Source: Patescibacteria group bacterium (lineage in GTDB: Bacteria; Patescibacteriota; Minisyncoccia; Portnoybacterales; UBA2143). Taken from it: 19,705 bases of DNA. Below the pieces are notes generated by a model. The model had not been told where the DNA came from, did not search any database, and saw nothing but the letters and a program-made list of their open reading frames with translations. Location: the NCBI GenBank assembly GCA_018819085.1, contig JAHJQT010000023.1:1-19705 (forward strand), given 5' to 3'. Numbering within the stretch: position 1 is the stretch's first letter; every line of letters starts with the position of its first letter. Shown in pieces: positions 6,738-13,200 of this stretch. The position numbers and the translations under genes are program-made.

Positions 6738-7385
6738 TTATTTCAACATTTCCATTAAATCTTTTTTACTAATTGGACCAACGCGTGTAATTTTAGGACT
6801 TTGACTAGTTAAATCTAAAACTGTTGAAGCAGGACTTTCAGGTAAATCCCCTGCATCTAAGAATAAATCGGGATGAGGATGTGCTTTATTAAAAATTTTA
6901 ATTACATCTACTGAACGTATTAAAGAAGGCTCACCTGAAAAATTAGCTGAAGTTGCTGTAATTGGTTCTTCTAAACTTTCCATTAATAATTTTGTAAATT
7001 CACAATCAGCAATTCTTAACCCAACTGTTCTTTTACCAGCTGTTAAAATATCTGAAACAATTCCTCTTTTTTCCAAAATTGCAGTTACCTGGCCAGGCCA
7101 AACAGATTCTAATATTTTTTCTTGCTTTTTATTAATATAGGCAAGTCGTTTCGCCATTTCAATATCTCTTACTATAATCGGAACTGGTTTTGTTTCTGGT
7201 CTTTTTTTTATTTTAAAAAGGTGTTCAATGCTATCTTCTCGCAAAGCATTAACGCCTAAACCGTAAACAGTATCAGTTGGATAAACAATACTACCGCCTC
7301 TTTGAATAACTCCTGCGGCTATTTCAATAATATTATAATCTAAATCTTGCCAATTTCCAGCTAAATTAAATTTTATTATTTTCAT
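6738..7385 (-). CDS. tsaC: Threonylcarbamoyl-AMP synthase (TsaC/Sua5/YwlC family)
   Basis: Forms threonylcarbamoyl-AMP from threonine, bicarbonate and ATP, the first step of the universal t6A37 modification of ANN-decoding tRNAs. The 215-residue protein matches the YrdC-like catalytic domain: GGSIVYPTDTVYGLGVNAL, IKKRPETKPVPIIV (the conserved KxR/KP basic pocket), EEPITATSANFSGEPS, and STVLDLT near the end. Its length fits the single-domain TsaC type rather than Sua5 with its extra C-terminal domain. It starts 12 nt after the leuS stop and is the last gene of tatD-leuS-tsaC. No hairpin with a T-run is seen after its stop; read-through would run antisense across the tRNA-Leu gene. Confidence 0.94.
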   Translation of the reverse strand: MKIIKFNLAGNWQDLDYNIIEIAAGVIQRGGSIVYPTDTVYGLGVNALREDSIEHLFKIKKRPETKPVPIIVRDIEMAKRLAYINKKQEKILESVWPGQVTAILEKRGIVSDILTAGKRTVGLRIADCEFTKLLMESLEEPITATSANFSGEPSLIRSVDVIKIFNKAHPHPDLFLDAGDLPESPASTVLDLTSQSPKITRVGPISKKDLMEMLK

Positions 7386-7397
7386 TGGTTTCTAAAT

Positions 7398-9779
7398 CTA
7401 AACAACCAAATTAATTAATCTATTTTTAATGTAAATTATTTTTTTTGGTTTTTTATTACCAAGCCACTTTTTAACTTTATCCTGAGATAAGGTTATTTTT
7501 TTTGCTTCTTCCTCAGAAATATTTTTTTTCACTTCTATTTTATCTCTAACCTTACCATCAATTTGAATAATTAACTCCCAAGTTTTTTCCTGAATTAATT
7601 TCTTATCATATTTAGGCCATTTTTCTTTAAATATACTCTTTTTATTTCCTAATACCTCCCAAATCTCTTCAGCAATATGAGGCGCAAAAGGATAAAGTAT
7701 TACAGCAAATTTATTTAAAATTTCCTTATTACAACCAAGTTCTTGAATCTTATTAGCTAAAATCATTAACTTAGCAATAGCCGTATTGTACTTTAAACGC
7801 ATCAAGTCGTTCTGAACACCTTTGATTGTTTGGTGCAATAATCTAATTAACTGATCATCTGGTTTTTTATCATCAACCTTATCAATTAACTTATATATCC
7901 GAACCATAAACCTATACATACCTTCAATGCCACTATCTCGCCAATCTCCACCTTGTCTCATATCTCCTAAAAACATTAAATACATTCTTACTGCATCTGC
8001 TCCGTATTGATTAATGTATTTATCTGGATTAACTATATTACTTTTTGATTTACTAATTTTAGCTCCTTCACTAATAAGTAATCCGTGAGCTCTAAATTTT
8101 TTGAATGGTTCTTCTTCTGGAACATATCCTAGTTGATGTAAAACCATAGTTACAAAACGAGAGTATAGAAGATGCAAGACGCTATGTTCTTTGCCACCAA
8201 TATACATATCAACTGGCATCCATTTTTTAAGACGTTTTTTATCTAAAGCCTGATTATTAGATTCAGTGGAAAGATAACGTAAATAATACCAACTAGAATC
8301 AACAAAAGGATCAGAAACGTCTGTCTCTCTTTTAGCTGGACTTCCACATTTAGGACAAGTAGTATTAACAAATTCTTTAATCTTATTTAAAGGCCCTTTA
8401 CCTGATCCATCTGGTAGAAAATCACTCATATCAGGTAAAAGAACTGGTAAATCTTTTTCTGGAACTGGCACCCATCCACAATCCTTACACTCAATCATTG
8501 GAATAGGTGGTCCCCAATATCTTTGACGACTAACACACCAATCGCGCAAACGATAATTAACTGTCCCTTTACCTAGTTTTTTCTTTCCTAGCCATTTAAT
8601 TATTTCTATTTTTGCTTTTTTAGTTTCTAAATTATTTAAAAAGCCAGAATTAATTGAAATACTTTCCCCTACAAAACACTCTTCATCTGTTTTTAAAACT
8701 TTAATAATGTCTAAATCAAATTTCTTAGCAAATTCCATATCTCTTTCATCGTGAGCAGGTACAGCCATAATTGCTCCAGTACCATAACCAGATAAAACGT
8801 AATCAGCTACATACAAAGGAATTTCTTTATTATTTACTGGGTTAATAACTATTAATCCTTTTACTTCCACCCCTGTTTTATCTTTATTTAAATCAGTCCT
8901 ATCTATATCTGATTTTATTTTTGATTTTTTTATATATTTTTCTATTTCTGAATAATTTTTAATTTTTGATTGAAACTTACTTAATAACTCGTGTTCTGGA
9001 CAAACAACCATATAAGTACAACCAAATAAAGTATCTGGTCTAGTGGTAAACACTTCTAGAATATATTCTAAATTTTTAATTTTAAATTTAACCAAAGCAC
9101 CTTCGCTTTTACCAATCCAATTCTTTTGAATTGTTTTAACATCTTCGCTCCAATCAATCCAATCTAAATTTTTTAATAATTTTTCTGCATAATTAGTAAT
9201 GCGCCAAAACCATTGCTCCATATCTTTCTTCTCTACTTGAGCTTCGCACCTTTCACATTTACCAGAGATAACTTGCTCATTAGAAAGGACAGTCTTACAA
9301 CTTGTACACCAATTAACAGACGATTTTTTACGATAAGCTAATCCTTTTTCATACATTTTCAAAAAAAGCCATTGAGTCCATTTATAATAATTAGGCTTAT
9401 ATGTTTCAACTGTTTTAGTCCAATCATAAGCATTCCCAATCATATGAAGTTGTTTATAGAAATTCTTTTCAGTCCGAGAAGAAACATCTTTAATATGTTC
9501 TTTTATTTTAATAGCATAATTTTCAGAATGAATACCAAACCCATCCAAACCAATTGGTTCAAAAACATTATAGCCTTGAAGACCCATAAAACGTCCATAA
9601 ACATCACTATGAACAAAGGCATACATATTTCCAACATGTAATCCCTCAGCTGAAGGATAAGGAAACATCATTAAATTATAGTATGGTTTTTTTACCTTAT
9701 CCAAATCAACTTGATATGTTTTTTCTTCTTCCCATTTCTTCTGCCATTTTTTTTCAATTTTTTGCGGATTATATTTCAT
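7398..9779 (-). CDS. leuS: Leucyl-tRNA synthetase
   Basis: Class I synthetase charging tRNA-Leu. The 793-residue protein has an HVGN version of the HIGH motif (in PYPSAEGLHVGNMYAFVHSD). It has a zinc-binding CTSC...CERC segment, a CP1 editing domain (TTRPDTLFGCTY and GYGTGAIMAVPAHDERD with the conserved Asp), a second cysteine cluster (CKDC...CPKC), and the anticodon-binding and C-terminal domains. The KMSKS loop reads KISKSKSN, with Ile for Met and Ser for the usual Gly. LGDMRQGGDWRDSGI follows. I chose the ATG at 9779 because it gives the normal start MKYNPQKIEKKWQKKWEE and lies 4 nt after the tatD stop. An upstream frame would add 17 unrelated residues and overlap tatD. The cognate tRNA-Leu lies nearby in the opposite orientation. 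Confidence 0.97.
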   Translation of the reverse strand: MKYNPQKIEKKWQKKWEEEKTYQVDLDKVKKPYYNLMMFPYPSAEGLHVGNMYAFVHSDVYGRFMGLQGYNVFEPIGLDGFGIHSENYAIKIKEHIKDVSSRTEKNFYKQLHMIGNAYDWTKTVETYKPNYYKWTQWLFLKMYEKGLAYRKKSSVNWCTSCKTVLSNEQVISGKCERCEAQVEKKDMEQWFWRITNYAEKLLKNLDWIDWSEDVKTIQKNWIGKSEGALVKFKIKNLEYILEVFTTRPDTLFGCTYMVVCPEHELLSKFQSKIKNYSEIEKYIKKSKIKSDIDRTDLNKDKTGVEVKGLIVINPVNNKEIPLYVADYVLSGYGTGAIMAVPAHDERDMEFAKKFDLDIIKVLKTDEECFVGESISINSGFLNNLETKKAKIEIIKWLGKKKLGKGTVNYRLRDWCVSRQRYWGPPIPMIECKDCGWVPVPEKDLPVLLPDMSDFLPDGSGKGPLNKIKEFVNTTCPKCGSPAKRETDVSDPFVDSSWYYLRYLSTESNNQALDKKRLKKWMPVDMYIGGKEHSVLHLLYSRFVTMVLHQLGYVPEEEPFKKFRAHGLLISEGAKISKSKSNIVNPDKYINQYGADAVRMYLMFLGDMRQGGDWRDSGIEGMYRFMVRIYKLIDKVDDKKPDDQLIRLLHQTIKGVQNDLMRLKYNTAIAKLMILANKIQELGCNKEILNKFAVILYPFAPHIAEEIWEVLGNKKSIFKEKWPKYDKKLIQEKTWELIIQIDGKVRDKIEVKKNISEEEAKKITLSQDKVKKWLGNKKPKKIIYIKNRLINLVV

Positions 9780-9783
9780 ATTT

Positions 9784-10635
9784 TTATATCTCAAGTAATT
9801 CCCTTGCGTTTTTTGTTGTTTGCTCGGCAACTTTTTTAAAACTTACTTTTTTTATCTCAGCTATTTTTTCAGCTACATATTTTACATAAATTGGTTCATT
9901 TCTTTTTTCGCGATGAGGTTCTGGAGTTAAATAAGGCGCATCTGTTTCCAAAACAATTTTATCTAAAGGCATTTTTTCAATAACTTTATTATAATCGCGC
10001 GCATAAGTAATTAATCCGTTAAAACTAATATAAAATCCCATTTCCATTAATTTCTCTGCTTGAGACCAACGTCCCATAAAACAATGAACTATACCTCTTA
10101 ATTCTGGAGAACAAGAATGTGGACAATGAGCACAACCGGAATTAAACATGGTTAATAATTCAATCAAATCATCGTAAGCCTTGCGACAATGCAAAGAAAT
10201 AGGTTTATTCATCTGTTGAGCTAATTCAATTTGTTCTATAAAAATCTGCTTTTGCTTATCTTTTTCTTCTTCAGAAATATTATCATAATAATCCAAACCT
10301 ATTTCTCCTACAGCAATAGATTTTGGATTCTCTAATAATTTAATATATTTATCAACGTCAAATTCCTCAAATTCTCTTTCTTCTCCCTTTTCCCATTCAT
10401 CTTCTTTTTTTGTTTTTTTATAAACATGACTTGGATGTAGGCCAACCATAGCATAAACACCTTCTTTATATTTTCCAGCATATTCAACAGCCCGTTTGCT
10501 AGTACTATATTGCGCGCCTACATTAATAACCCAAATATTTTCATCTAAAGCACGTTTAATTACTTTATCCCCATCTTTTTTAAAAACATTAAAATTAATA
10601 TGCGCGTGCGTGTCTATTAATAGAGGTTTTTTCAT
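9784..10635 (-). CDS. tatD: TatD family metal-dependent DNase/hydrolase
   Basis: TIM-barrel metallohydrolase; characterised members are 3'-5' exonucleases or DNases, and the substrate here is inferred. The 283-residue protein shows the family metal ligands in LIDTHAHINF (HxH), AVGEIGLDYY (Glu), ISLHCRKAYDD (His), GIVHCF (His) and VLETDAPYLTPEPHR (Asp). Two insertions lengthen it beyond the usual 255-265 residues: an acidic loop, KKTKKEDEWEKGEEREFEEF, and a cysteine-rich loop, NSGCAHCPHSCSPEL (about 165-178). The second lies between the HCR and VHCF motifs and is flanked by inverted repeats in the DNA. First gene of tatD-leuS-tsaC, preceded by a leaderless-type promoter. Confidence 0.93.
   Translation of the reverse strand: MKKPLLIDTHAHINFNVFKKDGDKVIKRALDENIWVINVGAQYSTSKRAVEYAGKYKEGVYAMVGLHPSHVYKKTKKEDEWEKGEEREFEEFDVDKYIKLLENPKSIAVGEIGLDYYDNISEEEKDKQKQIFIEQIELAQQMNKPISLHCRKAYDDLIELLTMFNSGCAHCPHSCSPELRGIVHCFMGRWSQAEKLMEMGFYISFNGLITYARDYNKVIEKMPLDKIVLETDAPYLTPEPHREKRNEPIYVKYVAEKIAEIKKVSFKKVAEQTTKNARELLEI
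10100..10143. repeat. Putative palindrome-bounded insertion in tatD
   Basis: The ends AATTCTGG (10100-10107) and CCGGAATT (10136-10143) are inverted repeats matching at 7 of 8 positions. The 28-nt interior encodes a Cys/His-rich loop (GCAHCPHSCS) that is not part of standard TatD. The lack of a second copy in the window keeps this an inference. Confidence 0.4.
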
Positions 10636-10643
10636 ATTTATCT

Positions 10644-10672
10644 ATAGTAGCTTATTTAAAACCTATTTTCAA
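10644..10672 (-). promoter_or_regulatory. Promoter of tatD-leuS-tsaC, predicted leaderless
   Basis: On the minus strand TTGAAA (10667-10672), a 17-nt spacer and TACTAT (10644-10649) predict a start near 10637, two bases before the tatD ATG at 10635. There is no room for a Shine-Dalgarno sequence in such an mRNA. Confidence 0.55.
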
Positions 10673-10684
10673 GTTAAAGAGATA

Positions 10685-10693
10685 TGGTATAAT
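10685..10693 (+). promoter_or_regulatory. Extended -10 promoter of the 47-residue mini-gene
   Basis: TGGTATAAT is an extended -10 (TGn plus a perfect TATAAT at 10688-10693); no good -35 is visible. The predicted start at about 10700 gives a 46-nt leader. It diverges from the tatD promoter, whose -35 lies at 10667-10672. Confidence 0.6.
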
Positions 10694-10745
10694 AGATTAG
10701 GAGTTAATCCGTGTAAAATTTATTATCGGAAGGGAGGGTACTGAA

Positions 10746-10889
10746 ATGAGAGACAGATTTAGATCAGAAGAAAGAAGAATTGAAGTGCTAAAAACTTTGA
10801 ATAAGAAAAAGGCAATGGCAAAAGCAAAAAACCTGTTTGTAAATCTTGTAATAAATAACAACACGATAAACGGTGAGCTCTTCAAATAA
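10746..10889 (+). CDS. Unrecognised basic 47-residue small protein
   Basis: A short frame from ATG 10746 to TAA 10889. The start is supported by a strong Shine-Dalgarno sequence (GGAAGGGAGG, 10728-10737, 8 nt from the ATG) and by an upstream extended -10 promoter. The peptide begins MRDRFRSEERRIEVLKTLNK, continues with a very basic stretch (KKKAMAKAKN), then a hydrophobic one (LFVNLVI), and ends NNNTINGELFK. No cysteine, signal peptide or membrane helix is apparent; the first 30 residues look helical and positively charged, as in nucleic-acid-binding small proteins (inference only). Codons such as CTG, GTG and GCA are commoner than in neighbours. The gene is the only occupant of the 359-nt gap between tatD and metG. 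Its stop codon lies in the loop of a hairpin, and a structured 3' region follows. I do not recognise the family. Confidence 0.6.
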   Translation: MRDRFRSEERRIEVLKTLNKKKAMAKAKNLFVNLVINNNTINGELFK

Positions 10890-10938
10890 GAAGAGCTCCC
10901 AAAAATTTTACGGTGATACTAGTAATTGCTTACGTATC
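10875..10938 (+). other. Two consecutive hairpins after/over the mini-gene stop codon
   Basis: Hairpin 1 spans 10875-10898: GAGCTCTT and AAGAGCTC pair perfectly over 8 bp around an 8-nt loop that contains the stop codon. Hairpin 2 spans 10915-10938: GATAC/GTATC and GTAA/TTAC pair over 9 bp with a 2-nt TA bulge and a TTGC loop. Together with the terminator at 10955-10978, they form three 24-nt hairpins separated by 16-nt linkers. Neither of these two is followed by a U-tract, so they are unlikely to be simple terminators. Confidence 0.6.
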
Positions 10939-10954
10939 GGAAAGTTAAGAAATA

Positions 10955-10978
10955 AAAAAGCCCCGCTAGGGGCTTTTT
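10955..10978. terminator. Bidirectional intrinsic terminator (mini-gene / metG)
   Basis: AAAAAGCCCC (10955-10964), loop GCTA, then GGGGCTTTTT (10969-10978). The GC stem has an A-tract on one side and a T-tract on the other, so it works in both directions. It ends the plus-strand mini-gene transcript and the minus-strand rsmI-metG transcript, whose last codon is 16 nt away. Confidence 0.92.
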
Positions 10979-10994
10979 AAAATAGCTTTCAATA

Positions 10995-12431
10995 TTACAA
11001 CCGTGGGAATAATGCCTTGGTTTTTTTGTTTTGCTTAATTTGTTTTAAGATTTTCTCTGAAGTTTCCGGTATAAACGGTTCCAATAAATCAGCAATTTCT
11101 TTTATCGCTATTAATAAATTAGAAATAACGCCGTTGAATTTTTCTATATCATTTTTAATCTCCCACGGCTTATTTTTTTCGACATATTCATCACAAAAAC
11201 TAATCAATTGCCAAATTGATTCTAAGGCCTCATTAAATTTAATTTCTTCAATCGCTTTCTTGTACTTCTCCTGAGCTAATTTAATTTCTGAGTTAAATTC
11301 TTTATCAGATTCTTCGCTATTGCTCAGAATGACGCCGGCTTTTTCTGATAAAGTTAAAACTCTACTAACTAAATTACCTAATCCGTTAGCTAAATCAGAA
11401 TTATATCTCTCCTCCAAACGTTTAATGCTAAAATCACCATCACTTCCAAAAGAAATCTCTCTTAAAAGAAAATATCTAACTGCATCTGCTCCATATTTAT
11501 CAACTAAATAAATCGGATCAATAACATTGCCTAATGTTTTACTCATCTTTTGCCCTTCTACCGTAAAAAATCCATGAACAAAGATTCTTTTCGGTAATTC
11601 TAATCCTGTAGCTAAAAGCAAAGCTGGCCAGAAAATAGCATGGAATTTAACGATGTCCTTAGCGATTAGATGAAGATCAGCTGGCCAATACTTTTTAAAC
11701 TCTTTAGAATCATTTCCATAGCCAATGGCAGTGATATAGTTTTGCAAAGCTTCAACCCATACCCAAATATTCTGTTTTTTATCAAAAGGTAAAGAAATAC
11801 CCCATTCTACATTTTGTCGGGAAATAGAAAAATTACCTAAATCTTGTTTTAATAAAGATAAAACTTCTTTTTTACGTTCCTTTGGTTCAATTACTATTTT
11901 ATCGCTTTCAATCAATTCTTTTATTTGAGGAAGGAAATCCTTTAATTTAAAAAAATAATTAGTTTCAGAAATTAATTCTGGCTCTTTTTGATGGTCAGGG
12001 CATTTATCATCAATTAATTCTTTTTTAGTAATAAATTTTTCGCAGCCAGCACAATATAATCCTCTATATTCATCTTGATAAACTTTTCCGCTTTCTTTTA
12101 ATTTTAATAAAAATTTCTCTACTCCTTTCTTATGTTTCTCATCTGTTGTCCTAATAAAATCATCATAAGAAATATTTAGTTTTTTCCATGCTTTTTTAAA
12201 TAATTCAGATATTTGATCAACAAATTCTTGTGGCGTCTTGCCTGCTTTTTCTGCTGCTTGAGCAATTTTTTCTCCATGTTCGTCTGTGCCAGTTAAGAAT
12301 AAGACATCTTCACCTAATTTACGATGATAACGAGCTAAAACATCAGCTGCCACAGTAGTATAAGCTGTTCCCACATGAGCAGCCTGATTAGTATAATATA
12401 TTGGAGTAGTGATATAAAATTTCTTTTTCAT
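10995..12431 (-). CDS. metG: Methionyl-tRNA synthetase
   Basis: Class I synthetase that charges initiator and elongator tRNA-Met. The 478-residue protein has the HIGH equivalent HVGT (in TPIYYTNQAAHVGTAYTTVAAD) and GTDEHGEKIAQAA. The connective-peptide knuckle carries CAGCEKF and CPDH, one metal site. The KMSKS loop reads KMSKTLGN, followed by DKYGADAVRYFLL and a helical anticodon-binding domain. It ends at about 478 residues without the C-terminal EMAP/Trbp111-like tRNA-binding domain found in longer forms. Residues about 367-375 (VILSNSEES) at the junction to the anticodon-binding domain match a translated interspersed repeat. The start lies 4 nt after the rsmI stop, just beyond a GC palindrome whose terminal GGGG could stand in for a Shine-Dalgarno sequence. 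The gene ends at the bidirectional terminator. Confidence 0.96.
   Translation of the reverse strand: MKKKFYITTPIYYTNQAAHVGTAYTTVAADVLARYHRKLGEDVLFLTGTDEHGEKIAQAAEKAGKTPQEFVDQISELFKKAWKKLNISYDDFIRTTDEKHKKGVEKFLLKLKESGKVYQDEYRGLYCAGCEKFITKKELIDDKCPDHQKEPELISETNYFFKLKDFLPQIKELIESDKIVIEPKERKKEVLSLLKQDLGNFSISRQNVEWGISLPFDKKQNIWVWVEALQNYITAIGYGNDSKEFKKYWPADLHLIAKDIVKFHAIFWPALLLATGLELPKRIFVHGFFTVEGQKMSKTLGNVIDPIYLVDKYGADAVRYFLLREISFGSDGDFSIKRLEERYNSDLANGLGNLVSRVLTLSEKAGVILSNSEESDKEFNSEIKLAQEKYKKAIEEIKFNEALESIWQLISFCDEYVEKNKPWEIKNDIEKFNGVISNLLIAIKEIADLLEPFIPETSEKILKQIKQNKKTKALFPRL
11309..11333. repeat. Interspersed-repeat-like segment in metG
   Basis: The 25-nt segment has short inverted ends (ATTCT at 11309-11313 and AGAAT at 11326-11330) around tcgctattgctc and ends in GAC. 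From memory, strings of the form ATTCTTCGCTAT(T/C)GCTCAGAATGAC are a widespread interspersed repeat whose translation, VILSNSEES or similar, recurs in unrelated proteins. Here it is in frame in metG at residues about 367-375. Confidence 0.6.
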
Positions 12432-12435
12432 ATTT

Positions 12436-13131
12436 TTACCCCGCTCGGCGGGGGTTACCTTCTATAACTATAACAAATTCTCCTTTTAATTCTTCTTTAG
12501 GCAATGAATTAATTTGTTCAATAATTTCTTCAATATTCCCCCTATAAATCGTTTCAAATTTTTTAGTTAATTCTCTACAAACTACAACTCTTCTTTCAGA
12601 ATCTAAAACGTTTTTTAAATTCTCTAATGTTTTTATAATCCTATGAATTGATTCATAAAAAACAACTGTTTTTTCTATATCAGTAATTTCATGAAAAAAT
12701 TTATTTCTTTTTTTCTTAATTGGAGGGAAACCTAGAAAAATAAATTTGTCAGCTGAAAATCCTGAAACACTTAATGCAGATATTAAAGCTGATGGACCTG
12801 GTATGGAAATAACTTTTAAGTCTGGCAGATTTTCAAGTAAGTAATCAATCAATTTCGCTCCTGGATCACTAATGCATGGAGTACCCGCATCTGAAACTAA
12901 AGCTAAATTCTTCCCATTTTTTATCTCTTCTAAAATATATCTTGATTTGGTTAGTTTACTATGCTGATGATAACTTATTGTAGGTTTTGGTATTTGAAAA
13001 GATGTTAGTATTTTCTTGGTTACTCGTGTATCTTCACAAAGTACTAAATCAACTTCTTCTAAAGTTTTTAATGCTCGAGAAGATAAATCACCTAAATTAC
13101 CGATTGGAGTAGCTATGATATATAAGGTCAT
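12436..13131 (-). CDS. rsmI: 16S rRNA 2'-O-ribose C1402 methyltransferase RsmI
   Basis: SAM-dependent methyltransferase that 2'-O-methylates C1402 in the ribosomal decoding centre. The 231-residue product has the tetrapyrrole-methylase fold: LYIIATPIGNLGDLSSRAL, LCEDTRVTKKIL, LVSDAGTPCISDPG (glycine-rich SAM region), IPGPSALISALSVSGF, and FLGFPP. VVFYESIHRI and CRELTKKFE follow. I chose ATG 13131 because it gives the canonical MTLYIIATPIGNL; an in-frame extension to 13167 adds 12 atypical residues and runs back through the terminator. The last residues (NPRRAG) are encoded entirely by a GC-rich palindrome, whereas homologues usually end shortly after FVIVIEG. First gene of rsmI-metG, with a leaderless-type promoter. 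Confidence 0.95.
   Translation of the reverse strand: MTLYIIATPIGNLGDLSSRALKTLEEVDLVLCEDTRVTKKILTSFQIPKPTISYHQHSKLTKSRYILEEIKNGKNLALVSDAGTPCISDPGAKLIDYLLENLPDLKVISIPGPSALISALSVSGFSADKFIFLGFPPIKKKRNKFFHEITDIEKTVVFYESIHRIIKTLENLKNVLDSERRVVVCRELTKKFETIYRGNIEEIIEQINSLPKEELKGEFVIVIEGNPRRAG
12439..12453. repeat. GC-rich palindrome forming the rsmI 3' end
   Basis: The sequence ccccgctcggcgggg has perfect 6-bp arms (CCCCGC/GCGGGG) around TCG. It lies immediately before the rsmI stop codon and 8 nt before the metG ATG on the minus strand. It is the cleanest of the three related palindromes in the window. No U-tract follows, and its position within an operon argues against termination. Confidence 0.7.
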
Positions 13132-13137
13132 AACCTT

Positions 13138-13167
13138 ATTGTATATAAAAACCGTCCATTTTGACAA
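13138..13167 (-). promoter_or_regulatory. Promoter of rsmI-metG, predicted leaderless, overlapping a terminator
   Basis: On the minus strand TTGTCA (13162-13167), an 18-nt spacer and TACAAT (13138-13143) place the transcription start at 13131, exactly the A of the rsmI ATG. The -35 box sits in the loop of the upstream terminator hairpin. Confidence 0.55.
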
Positions 13168-13173
13168 GGACGG
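13146..13173 (-). terminator. Intrinsic terminator of the recO-glyQS-permease run
   Basis: On the minus strand CCGTCC (13168-13173) pairs with GGACGG (13152-13157) over a 10-nt loop, followed by TTTTTA (13146-13151). It lies 27 nt past the permease stop codon. Confidence 0.85.
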
Positions 13174-13200
13174 AATTTTATAACCAACAAATAAATAAAA

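Noticed and set aside
6649..6740. Intrinsic terminator after the tRNA-Leu gene (ATTTTTATTT at 6733-6742)
   Set aside because: There is a T-run but no separate hairpin beyond the tRNA itself, so it cannot be called with confidence.
9780..9830. N-terminal extension of leuS upstream of 9779
   Set aside because: It adds 17 residues unlike any LeuRS start and overlaps tatD; ATG 9779 gives the family N-terminus.
9372..9889. Open frames on the plus strand at 9372-9641 and 9683-9889
   Set aside because: They are antisense to the conserved 5' end of leuS and the 3' end of tatD, have low-complexity F/I-rich translations and no ribosome-binding site.
10496..10744. Plus-strand open frame over the tatD start and intergenic promoter region
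   Set aside because: Antisense to the conserved TatD N-terminus; it runs through two promoters, and no family is recognised.
10697..10885. Minus-strand open frame opposite the mini-gene
   Set aside because: The plus strand has a promoter, a strong Shine-Dalgarno sequence and a terminator in the right order; the minus frame has none of these.
11017..11511. Plus-strand frames opposite metG (11017-11274, 11320-11511)
   Set aside because: Shadows of a secure synthetase gene.
13132..13167. N-terminal extension of rsmI upstream of 13131
   Set aside because: It would translate the upstream terminator and promoter; MTLYIIATPIGNL at 13131 is the family start.
13161..13184. TTGACA on the plus strand at 13161 followed by a TATAAC-like box
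   Set aside because: The spacer is too short (about 14 nt), and no plus-strand gene lies downstream.
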